Source of the DNA: Actinophytocola sp036378875
Lineage (GTDB): Bacteria > Actinomycetota > Actinomycetes > Mycobacteriales > Pseudonocardiaceae
Length of the DNA: 64,000 nucleotides
Direction of reading: 5' to 3'
Assembly (NCBI RefSeq): GCF_036378875.1
Contig: NZ_DASUVO010000073.1
Coordinates: forward strand, 186,001 to 250,000
The notes under the pieces were generated by a model. The model was not told the origin of the DNA and ran no database searches. It was given only the letters and a program-made list of their open reading frames with translations. Position numbers and translations under genes: made by a program. Below are positions 17,182-25,198 of the stretch, in pieces (the first letter of the stretch is position 1; the number at the start of each line of letters is the position of its first letter).

Positions 17182-18612
17182 CCGGCCGGGTCACGCTGTG
17201 GGGTGCGGTCTCGGTCGTGCTGGTCGGGGCGTTCATGGCGACCCTCGACTCGTTCATCGTGATCGTCGCCGGGCCCTCGATCCAGGCTGACCTGCGGGCC
17301 ACCGACGGTCAGCTGCATGGATCCTGGCCGGGTACCAGCTCACCTACGCGGTTCTGCTCATCACCGGCGGGCGCCTTGGGCCGTCGCCGGGTCTTCCTCG
17401 CCGGCATGGGTGTCTTCACGGCGGCCTCGGTCGTGTGTGCGCTGGCGCAGACCGCCTCCGTGCTCATCGGCGCGCGGTTCGTCCAGGGGCTGGGGGCGGC
17501 GCTGATGCTGCCCCAGGTCTACGCGTTCCTCACCGTGCTCGTCCACGAGCGGGACCGGGCACCGTGCGTTCGGGGTGCTCGGCGTGGTGCTCGGGCTCGC
17601 CTCCATCGCGGGACAGCTGGTCGGCGGGCTGCTGATCGGGGCCGACGTGCTCGGGTCCGGCTGGCGGCCGGTGTTCTGGATCAACGTGCCGATCGGGCTC
17701 GCCACGATGCTCCTGGCGGCGGCGTGGCTGCCGGAGTCCACGGCGGATCAGGCACGCCGGCTCGACCTGCGGGGAGCGGCCGTGCTCAGTGTCGCCCTGT
17801 TCCTCGTGACCTTCCCGCTGATCCAGGGCCACCAGGCGGGATGGCCCGGATGGGCATGGGCATGCCTGGCCGCGAGCGTGCCGTGTCTGGCCGCCTTCGT
17901 CATCCTCGAACGCCGGATCGCGGCCCGCGGTGGCGCGCCCCTGGTGCGGATCTCCCTGTTCCGGGCACGGTCGTTCGCGGTCGGGATCCTCCTGGTCCTC
18001 GTCATCTACACCGTGGTGACCTCCTACTACCTCGTCCTGTCCCTCTCGCTGCAGGACGGGCTGGGCATGTCCGCCCTTCAGGCGGGCCTGGTCTACACAC
18101 CCGCGGCCGCCACGTTCTTCGTCTTCAGCCTGATCGCCGGGAGGCTGGTCCCGGTCCACGGCCGCCGCGTCCTGGAGATCGGCGCGCTCGTGCTCGTACT
18201 CGGGTACGCCGCCACCGCGGTCCTGCTCGTCAGCGGTGCCCCGTTCACCCCGGAGGTGGTCATCCCGACGCTCATGCTGCAGAGCGCTGGCGGCGGCCTG
18301 CTCATCACCCCGTCGCTGGGCGCCGTGCTGAGCCGGATCGACCCCGGAGACGCCGGTGTCGCCTCGGGCGTGCTCTCGACCGCCCAGCAGGTCGGCGGCG
18401 CGCTCGGGGTCGCCGTCATCGGGGTCGTGTACTTCGCCGCCCTCGACCAGACCGGCGCCCCGGCCCACGGCTTGGCCATGGCGTCATTCGCCACTCTGAC
18501 CGCGGCCGTCCTCGCGGTCGTCCTGGTGTACCTGCTGCCCAGGCACGGAACAGCCCCACGGAACATGCGAGACGGCGCTACTTTGGTGAACACCGCGGGC
18601 GACGATCGTTGA
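17178..18612 (+). pseudogene. DHA2-type MFS drug exporter, frameshifted
   Basis: The region encodes a 14-TM DHA2 (EmrB/QacA-like) exporter, but in broken frames. From GTG 17178 the frame reads FMATLDSFIVIVAGPSIQADL (TM1). At about 17317 one base seems missing: the next frame reads WILAGYQLTYAVLLITGGRLG. At about 17380 a short deletion returns to the first frame (ALGRRRVFLAGMGVFTAASVV, RFVQGLGAALMLPQVYAFLTVL). At about 17563 an extra C shifts it again, and the rest (AFGVLGVVLGLASIAGQLVGG to TAGDDR) is open to 18612. The total length is not a multiple of three. Everything else is family-like, so decay is recent or these are assembly errors. Confidence 0.8.
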
Positions 18613-18648
18613 CAGCGCACGGGTCCGGCCGGTTCCTAGCGTGGCGGC

Positions 18649-20004
18649 ATGCTCAAGATCCTTCTCGCGCTCGCGCTCGTGGCACCACCAGCCGCGGATG
18701 TCGCGTCGCGTCAGCTGAACTGGCAACCCTGCCCCGATGCCGGCTCGGTTCCGCTCCAGTGCACCGACCTGAACGTCCCGCTCGCCGAGCCCGGCAGCCG
18801 TGTGATCACGCTGAAGGTGGCACGGCTGCCCGCCACCGGACCCAAGCGAGGCACGGTAATGATCAACTTCGGCGGGCCGCAGGGCAACCAGATCGCGATC
18901 ATGCGCTCCCGCCCGCAGATCTTCGACACGATCCGGCGTTCCATGGACGTCGTCACCTGGGACCCGCGTGGCTACCCCGGACTCAGCAGCCCCGTGCTGG
19001 ACTGCGACTGGGGCAAGCTACGGACGCCGCCGTTCCCGGCCGACCAGGCGGAGCTCGACCGGCTCGCCGCGGCCAACCGCGCCAGGGGCGACCAGTGCCG
19101 GGCGAGTGATCCGGAGTTGTTCGACCACATGGACTCCGCGAGCGACGCCCGCGACGCCGATGCGATCCGCCAGGCGCTGGGCGAGGACATGATGAACTTC
19201 ATCGGCACCTCGTACGGCGGCATCATCGCGCAGGCCTACGCCCGGCAGTTCCCCGAGCGGGTGCGCACGATCTACATCGACGGCACCGCCAACCACGGCG
19301 TGCGCAGCTGGTCGCGGGAGCTCGAGACGATCGCACGCGACTTCGACCGGTACCTGGAGCGGTTCCTCGACTGGGCCGGGCCGGGAACCGAGCAACGCTG
19401 GCAGGCGCTGGTCGCCAGGGCCGACGTCGCACCGATCCCGGCCGGCGCCGCTCGCTACGACGGCACACAGCTGCGTGCGCTCGGCATGATGAAGGTGACG
19501 CGCGGCCCGGAGGGCTGGCCGGCCCTGCTGAACGCCATCGGCGCCGCCGAGGCCGGCGACGCGTCCGGCTTCGCCGCGTCCGGCAGCGATCCCTACCCAG
19601 GATTCGTCGGCGGCGGTGTCAAGGAGTGCCTGGACTACCCCCGCCCTCGTGACCACGCGGACATCGCACGTTCCGTCGCACGCCTCGACCGTGTCGCCCC
19701 CAACATCGGCGCAGCGTTCCCCCTCGGCTGGCACCTGCCGACGACCTGCGTCGGTTGGCCCGCGCCGGTGACCAACCCGCCCGCGCCACTGCCCGCCACG
19801 CTGCCGCCGATGCTGGGCGCGGGCACCTGGCTCGAGTTCAGTCCGACCGCACGAGCCGTCGCCGCCGTCCCCGGCAGCCGCACGATCTACCACGACGGCC
19901 CCGGCCACAACCTGTTCGCGGCCATGGCCAACCCGTGCGTGATCGACCATGTGAGCCGCTACGTCACCGACCGCGTACTCCCGCCACGAAACGCCCGTTG
20001 TTAG
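18649..20004 (+). CDS. Secreted alpha/beta hydrolase, TAP (tripeptidyl aminopeptidase)-like
   Basis: 451 residues. A signal peptide (MLKILLALALVAPPAADVAS) precedes an alpha/beta hydrolase of the Streptomyces exo-peptidase type. An early oxyanion segment is MINFGGPQGNQ, with WDPRGYPGLSS, then the nucleophile elbow FIGTSYGGIIAQAYA (Ser ~195) and PERVRTIYIDGTA. The C-terminal TAP domain has GWPAPVTNPP and the catalytic His in DGPGHNLFAAMANPCV. Six or more Cys (CPDAG, QCTD, DCDWG, ECLDY, TCVGW, NPCV) suggest disulfides, as expected outside the cell. Likely removes short peptides from N-termini. It stands alone on the + strand. Confidence 0.88.
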   Translation: MLKILLALALVAPPAADVASRQLNWQPCPDAGSVPLQCTDLNVPLAEPGSRVITLKVARLPATGPKRGTVMINFGGPQGNQIAIMRSRPQIFDTIRRSMDVVTWDPRGYPGLSSPVLDCDWGKLRTPPFPADQAELDRLAAANRARGDQCRASDPELFDHMDSASDARDADAIRQALGEDMMNFIGTSYGGIIAQAYARQFPERVRTIYIDGTANHGVRSWSRELETIARDFDRYLERFLDWAGPGTEQRWQALVARADVAPIPAGAARYDGTQLRALGMMKVTRGPEGWPALLNAIGAAEAGDASGFAASGSDPYPGFVGGGVKECLDYPRPRDHADIARSVARLDRVAPNIGAAFPLGWHLPTTCVGWPAPVTNPPAPLPATLPPMLGAGTWLEFSPTARAVAAVPGSRTIYHDGPGHNLFAAMANPCVIDHVSRYVTDRVLPPRNARC

Positions 20005-20128
20005 CACCATCGGCTTGACCGGGCGGCCGTCCCAGCATGGGATCGGTCGCCCGCGTCGCGTTGCCTGCAGGTGCACCGCGCAGGCCCGCCGACATGGCGG
20101 GCGGTGGCTCTGGTCGGCGAGAGATCTC

Positions 20129-20182
20129 TTGACAGCTGCGCGGATGTAGACCAACAATTCAAGCCGTAGATCCTATAGGATC
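20129..20182 (+). promoter_or_regulatory. Promoter and GntR/FCD operator of the glycan-utilisation operon
   Basis: TTGACA at 20129-20134 and AACAAT at 20153-20158 (18-base spacing) form a plausible sigma70-type promoter. Just downstream is the perfect 14-base dyad GATCCTATAGGATC at 20169-20182, the symmetric form bound by FCD-type GntR repressors. It sits 28 bases before the first gene of the operon, the right place for repression by the GntR protein at 29864-30535. The rest of the 205-base gap shows nothing else. Confidence 0.65.
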
Positions 20183-20209
20183 CACGATAATCGAGACTGG
20201 GGGTGGACG

Positions 20210-21298
20210 GTGGCTGTCGTCCGGGCTGCGGAGGCGTTTCTCGTGGATGTGGCCGTCGAGCGGGTTCGGCAGGACGCGGTTCAGGCCTTCCAGCGTCAGG
20301 AGACAATCTTCGTCGAGCTGGCCACGGATGACGGCGCGACCGGCCTCGGCTACTCGTACACGATCGGCACCGGCGGATCCTCCGTGCTGGCGCTTCTCAA
20401 CGATCACCTGCTCCCTCGGCTGATCGGCGTCGACAGCAGGCGGATCGAGTGGATCTGGCGGGACCTGTTCTCCTCGACCAGGGCGACCATGGTCGGCGCC
20501 ATCACCTCGCTCGCGCTCGCCGCCGTCGACACCGCGCTGTGGGACCTGCGGTGCCGCCGGCAGAGCGAGCCGCTGTGGCGCGTCGCCGGTGGGTATCAGC
20601 CGCACGTTCCCATGTACGACACCGAGGGCGGCTGGCTGCAACTGTCCACCGACGATCTCGTGACCGGCGCGAAGGCTGCCGCCGACGCGGGGTGGCAGGG
20701 CGTCAAGGTCAAGGTCGGCAAGCCGTCCGCCGTCGAGGACCTCGAACGGCTTCAGGCGGTGCGTGAGGCGGTCGGGCCGAGGTTCGCGCTCATGGTCGAC
20801 GCCAACCAGTCGATGACCTGCGCCGAGGCCATCCGGCGCGCCGAGTTGTTCGCGCCGCTGCACCTCGGGTGGCTCGAGGAGCCGTTGCCCGCCGACGACG
20901 TCGAGGGGCACGCCCGACTCGCCCGCGCCACCGGCATCCCGATCGCGGTGGGGGAGTCGCTCTACTCGGTCGCGCAGTTCCGCGAGTACCTCCAGCGCGG
21001 CGCGGCCTCCGTCGTGCAGGTCGACGTCGCGCGCGTCGGTGGGATCACGCCGTGGCTCAAGGTCGCGCACCTCGCCGAGGCGTTCGGCGTCGACGTCTGT
21101 CCGCACTTCTTGATGGAGCTGCACGTGAGCCTCGCCGCCGCCGTGCCCAACGGCCGGTTCGTCGAGCACATCCCGCAGCTGCGCGCGATCACCACCCGTG
21201 ATCTGTCCGTGGTGGACGGTCAGGCCGTCGCACCCGACGAGCCGGGGTTGGGGATCGCGTGGGACCGCAACGCCATGGATGACCGCAGAGTCGCGTGA
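20210..21298 (+). CDS. Mandelate racemase/muconate lactonising enzyme family sugar-acid dehydratase
   Basis: 362 residues of the enolase superfamily. Catalytic set: the KxK strand (GVKVKVG, ~162-168), metal ligands in LMVDANQ (Asp), LGWLEEP (Glu) and VGESLYS (Glu), the Asp of VQVDVARVGG, and the general base His in CPHFLMELH. These fit the mandelate racemase subgroup with Mg2+-assisted proton abstraction, typically a sugar-acid (talarate, galactarate, fuconate, rhamnonate) dehydratase. The context with galactosidase/fucosidase genes favours an aldonate derived from a released sugar. GTG 20210 has GGGGGTGG upstream. It is the first gene of the operon, directly under the operator. Confidence 0.88.
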   Translation: MAVVRAAEAFLVDVAVERVRQDAVQAFQRQETIFVELATDDGATGLGYSYTIGTGGSSVLALLNDHLLPRLIGVDSRRIEWIWRDLFSSTRATMVGAITSLALAAVDTALWDLRCRRQSEPLWRVAGGYQPHVPMYDTEGGWLQLSTDDLVTGAKAAADAGWQGVKVKVGKPSAVEDLERLQAVREAVGPRFALMVDANQSMTCAEAIRRAELFAPLHLGWLEEPLPADDVEGHARLARATGIPIAVGESLYSVAQFREYLQRGAASVVQVDVARVGGITPWLKVAHLAEAFGVDVCPHFLMELHVSLAAAVPNGRFVEHIPQLRAITTRDLSVVDGQAVAPDEPGLGIAWDRNAMDDRRVA

Positions 21299-21318
21299 GT
21301 TCAACGAAAGGTGTGCAG

Positions 21319-23322
21319 ATGAGGAAATGGGTCGCGGGGCTTGCCGCCCTCGCGTTGACCCCGGTCGTGGCGCCCGCCGCGGCGCCAGCGGCGGCCGCGC
21401 CCGCCCCGACCACCATTGCCGAGAAGCCGTACATGGGATGGAGTAGCTGGAGCCTGCAGGCGACCAACTATCCTGGCGTCAACCCGAACGGCCCGGCGAG
21501 CTGGCTGAACGAGGCCAACGTCGTGAAGCAGGCCGACGTGATGGCCGCCAAGCTCAAGAGACACGGCTACACCTATGTGAACGTCGACGCCGGCTGGCAC
21601 AAGGACTTCGACCAGTACGCCCGTCCGCGCGTGGACCCGGCCAAGTTCCCCCACGGCATGAAGTGGCTGGGCGACCACGTGCACCGGAAGGGGCTCAAAC
21701 TCGGCTCCTACCTCGCGGTCGGCCTCTACACCGGCGCGTACAACAACGGCGACTCCCCGATCTATGGCACCGACAACTGCCACACCCGCGACATCGTCTA
21801 CCCGGATCTGCGCACGACCAACGGCTGGGACCAGGCCTACAAGATCGACTTCTCGAACCCGTGCGCGCAGGCGTACATCGACTCGGTCGCGGATCTCCTT
21901 GCCGGCTGGGGCGTCGACCTGCTGAAGCTCGACGGTGTCGGCCCCGGCTCGTTCAAGGGCGGCGAGAACTACGACAACACCGAGGACGTCAAGGCGTACC
22001 GCAGGGCACTCGACCAGACCGGCCGGCCGATCGAGTTCCTGATCTCGTGGGCGCTGTCGCCGACCAAAGTGGACGTCTGGAAGAACCACACCAACGGCTG
22101 GCGCGTCGACACGGACGTCGAGTGCTACTGCGACACGCTCGTCACCTGGAACAGCTCCGTGAAGCAGCGGTGGAACGACGTCGTGCAGTGGATCCCGCAC
22201 GCCGGTCCAGGCCGCTGGAACAACCTCGACTCGCTCAACGTCGGCAACGCCGAGATGGACGGGCTGAACGAGGCCGAGCGCCTGAGCTACATGACGTTGT
22301 GGGCCATCGAGTCCTCGCCGCTCTACCTCGGCGACGACCTGACCACATTGGACGACTACGGGCTCTCACTGATCACCAACGACGAGGTCATCGCGATCAA
22401 CCAGGCCGGGCGTCCCGCGAAGCCGCTCAGCCAGGCCACCCGCCAGCAGGTGTGGTTCTCGCGTCAGGCCGACGGCAGCTACGTGGTCGCGCTGTTCAAC
22501 CTGGACGACGTGCCGAAGCGGGTCATCGCGAGCTGGGCCGACCTCGGCATCACCGGCAAGGCGGCCGTGCGCGACATCTGGAACAAGCGTGACCTCGGCT
22601 CGACCGACGGCATCAGCACCGTGGTCACCACGCACGGCACACAGCTGCTGCGAGTCACGCCACGCGACGCCGGCAAGCTCCCCGCCACGCCGACTCTGGT
22701 GCGCGGCACAGGATCGACCGCGTCGAGTGTGTCACTCGCCTGGGACAGGTCGGAGTACTCCCGGGGGATCGCGCGTTACGAGATCCGGGCCGGCAACCAG
22801 ACCGTGGCGTCCACCTCGGACACGTCGGCGACCGTGTCCGGGCTCGCGCCGGCGACCACCACCGCGTTCTCCGTCGTGGCGGTCGGCAAGGACGGCAAGA
22901 AGTCCGCGCCCAGCAAAGCGATCGAGGTGACCACGCCGACCGGACCGGTTTCCTACGAGGCCGAGGCACAGGAGAACGCCGTCGACGGCGGCGCGTCCCG
23001 TGGCGGCTGCGGTGGCTGCTCAGCCGGCGGCAAGGTCGGCAACCTCGGCGGCAGCGGGTCGCTGACGTACTCGAACGTGACCGCGCCGGCGGACGGGACC
23101 TACCTGATGGCGATCGACTACGTGGACGGCTCGTCCAGCCGCACGATCGTCGTCACCGTCAACGGCGTGAGCGCCCAGCTGCCGATGGCCGGCTCGGCCG
23201 ACGACAACTGGGACCGGGCGCAGCGGGTCGTCGTGCCGGTGAAGCTCAAGGCAGGCGCCAACACCGTGAAGTTCGGCAACCCGAACGACTACGCGCCGGA
23301 CATCGACCGGATCACGGTCTGA
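21319..23322 (+). CDS. Secreted GH27 alpha-galactosidase with FN3 and CBM35-like domains
   Basis: 667 residues from ATG 21319, preceded by AAAGGTG; a GTG at 21295 overlapping the previous stop is an alternative. A signal peptide ends near AAAAPAP. The GH27 barrel has MGWSSWSLQ, YVNVDAGWH, the nucleophile in LLKLDGVGPG (~residue 212) and the likely acid/base in RVDTDVECYCD, then GRWNNLDSLNVGN. It is followed by a C-terminal beta domain, an FN3 domain (ATPTLVRGTGSTASSVSLAW to SAPSKAIEVTTP) and a CBM35/CBM6-like domain (YEAEAQENAVDG to NDYAPDIDRITV). Exported, it would release alpha-galactose (or beta-L-arabinopyranose) from plant polysaccharide while bound to it. Confidence 0.9.
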   Translation: MRKWVAGLAALALTPVVAPAAAPAAAAPAPTTIAEKPYMGWSSWSLQATNYPGVNPNGPASWLNEANVVKQADVMAAKLKRHGYTYVNVDAGWHKDFDQYARPRVDPAKFPHGMKWLGDHVHRKGLKLGSYLAVGLYTGAYNNGDSPIYGTDNCHTRDIVYPDLRTTNGWDQAYKIDFSNPCAQAYIDSVADLLAGWGVDLLKLDGVGPGSFKGGENYDNTEDVKAYRRALDQTGRPIEFLISWALSPTKVDVWKNHTNGWRVDTDVECYCDTLVTWNSSVKQRWNDVVQWIPHAGPGRWNNLDSLNVGNAEMDGLNEAERLSYMTLWAIESSPLYLGDDLTTLDDYGLSLITNDEVIAINQAGRPAKPLSQATRQQVWFSRQADGSYVVALFNLDDVPKRVIASWADLGITGKAAVRDIWNKRDLGSTDGISTVVTTHGTQLLRVTPRDAGKLPATPTLVRGTGSTASSVSLAWDRSEYSRGIARYEIRAGNQTVASTSDTSATVSGLAPATTTAFSVVAVGKDGKKSAPSKAIEVTTPTGPVSYEAEAQENAVDGGASRGGCGGCSAGGKVGNLGGSGSLTYSNVTAPADGTYLMAIDYVDGSSSRTIVVTVNGVSAQLPMAGSADDNWDRAQRVVVPVKLKAGANTVKFGNPNDYAPDIDRITV

Positions 23323-23339
23323 GAAGAAGGGAGAGAGCC

Positions 23340-24296
23340 GTGACGGTCACAGCGCCGAACAGTCGGGTGGTGCCGCGTGCCGTCGCGGCCTCTCCCACCC
23401 GGCCTCGCCGGCCGAAACCACCCGCCGCCCGACGCGGTGACGCGAAGGTCGCGTGGCTGCTCGTCACGCCCGCGATCGTCGGGTTCGTGGCCTTCTACGG
23501 GTTCCCGCTCGTGCGTGGGATCTACCTCAGCTTCACCGAGTTCCACGTGCTCACCCCGCCGAAGTGGGTCGGGCTCGCGAACTATCGCGAGCTGTTCGGT
23601 GACGAGGTGTTCTGGCACTCGCTGTGGCTCACCGTCTACTTCGTACTGCTGCAGGTCGTGATCGGCACGGTGGTCTCGCTCGCGATCGCCGCGGTCCTGC
23701 ACCGGTTGACCCGGTCGGCGCTCATTCGTGGCGTGATCCTGTTGCCGTACCTCATCTCCAACGTGATCGCCGCGCTCGTGTGGCAGTGGATGCTCGACCC
23801 GCAGCTCGGCATCGTCAACGTGGCACTCAAGAGCCTCACCGGCGACACCATCCAGTTCTTCGGCAGCAGCGGGTGGGCCATTCCGACACTCGCCGCGATC
23901 TCCATCTGGAAATGGATGGGCTACTTCGCGATCCTGATCTTCGCGGGCCTGCAGACCATCCCGCCGACGATCTACGAGGCAGGCCGGGTCGACGGCGCGA
24001 GCGAGCCGCAGATGTTCTTCCGGATCACGATGCCGCTGCTGCGGCCGATCCTCGTGATGGTCGTCGTGCTGTCGGTCATCAACTCGTTCCAGGTGTTCGA
24101 CATCGTCCAGATCACCACCCAGGGTGGTCCGGCGAACGCGTCGAACGTGCTGCAGATGTACATCTTCAACAAGGCGTTCGGCCAGTTCGACTTCGGCTAC
24201 GCGGCCACCATGTCGCTCGCGCTGCTCGTGGTGCTCGCCGGCATCACGTTCCTCCAGCTGCGACTCACCCGCGCCGACCAGTCGGACCTGAGCTGA
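23340..24296 (+). CDS. Sugar ABC transporter permease (MalF type)
   Basis: 318 residues, six predicted membrane segments. It begins with a basic tail, then WLLVTPAIVGFVAFYGFPLV; the cytoplasmic EAA loop is EAGRVDGASEPQMFFRITMPLL near residue 220, where the ATPase docks. GTG 23340 follows GAAGAAGGGAGAG. It pairs with the MalG-type permease that begins 12 bases after its stop and the lipoprotein at 28472. Transports the oligosaccharide or sugar released by the surface glycosidase. Confidence 0.95.
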   Translation: MTVTAPNSRVVPRAVAASPTRPRRPKPPAARRGDAKVAWLLVTPAIVGFVAFYGFPLVRGIYLSFTEFHVLTPPKWVGLANYRELFGDEVFWHSLWLTVYFVLLQVVIGTVVSLAIAAVLHRLTRSALIRGVILLPYLISNVIAALVWQWMLDPQLGIVNVALKSLTGDTIQFFGSSGWAIPTLAAISIWKWMGYFAILIFAGLQTIPPTIYEAGRVDGASEPQMFFRITMPLLRPILVMVVVLSVINSFQVFDIVQITTQGGPANASNVLQMYIFNKAFGQFDFGYAATMSLALLVVLAGITFLQLRLTRADQSDLS

Positions 24297-24307
24297 GGAG
24301 GCCCGCC

Positions 24308-25198
24308 ATGACCGTCCGAACAAGACTCTTCTCGCCAGGTCGCATCCTTGCCGTCGCGTTCCTCGCCGTGGTCATGGTCGTGACGCTGTTCCCGTTCTAC
24401 TGGATCCTGCGTACCGCGCTGTCCAACAACTACGCGCTCGCCACCGACCCGGCTTCCTTGCTACCGGTGGACTTCACGATCGGGCCGTTCAAACGGGTGC
24501 TGGGGCTGTCGACGATCGCCGAGGCGCAGGCCGAGGGTGGGTCCGGCGCGTCCCTGGACGTGTTGCTGTACCTGCGGAACTCGGTGATCTACGCGGTCAG
24601 TCTGACCGTGGTCGTGGTGGCGTGTTCCGCGGCGGGCGCGTATGCCTTCGCCCGTCTGCACTGGCGTGGCCGCAACATCGTGTTCTCGGTGCTGCTGTGC
24701 GCGCTCATGATCCCGACGGTGTTCACGGTGCTGCCGAACTTCGTGCTCATCAAGGACCTCGGGCTCACCAACTCGTTCGCCGGGCTCGTCGCGCCGAACG
24801 CGTTGTTCTTCGCGTTCGCCCTGTTCTTCCTGCGGCAGTTCATGCTCGGGCTGTCGACCGAGATCGAGGAGGCCGCGCTCATCGACGGCGCTGGCCACTT
24901 CCGCATCCTGTTCCGGATCATCCTGCCGATGTCGAGCGGGCCGATCACCACGCTCTCCCTGCTGATGTTCATCGTTGCGTGGAACGACTACTTCTGGCCG
25001 CTGCTCGTGACGAGCAAGGCCGACGTGCGGCCGCTGACCCTCGCACTGGGCGTGTTCAAGCAGTCGTCGCCGAACACCGCGCCCGACTGGGCAGGGCTCA
25101 TGGCGGCGACGTTGATCGCGGCGCTGCCCATGCTGGCGCTGTTCGTGATCTTCGGTCGGCGGATCGTGAACTCCATCGGATTCACCGGGATCAAGTGA
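24308..25198 (+). CDS. Sugar ABC transporter permease (MalG type)
   Basis: 296 residues from ATG 24308, with GAGGAGG upstream. Six membrane segments and the EAA loop EEAALIDGAGHFRILFRIILPM near residue 190. A periplasm-side insertion between TM1 and TM2 (LGLSTIAEAQAEGGSGASLD) is slightly longer than usual. The stop overlaps the ATG of the GH95 gene (ATGA). Confidence 0.95.
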   Translation: MTVRTRLFSPGRILAVAFLAVVMVVTLFPFYWILRTALSNNYALATDPASLLPVDFTIGPFKRVLGLSTIAEAQAEGGSGASLDVLLYLRNSVIYAVSLTVVVVACSAAGAYAFARLHWRGRNIVFSVLLCALMIPTVFTVLPNFVLIKDLGLTNSFAGLVAPNALFFAFALFFLRQFMLGLSTEIEEAALIDGAGHFRILFRIILPMSSGPITTLSLLMFIVAWNDYFWPLLVTSKADVRPLTLALGVFKQSSPNTAPDWAGLMAATLIAALPMLALFVIFGRRIVNSIGFTGIK

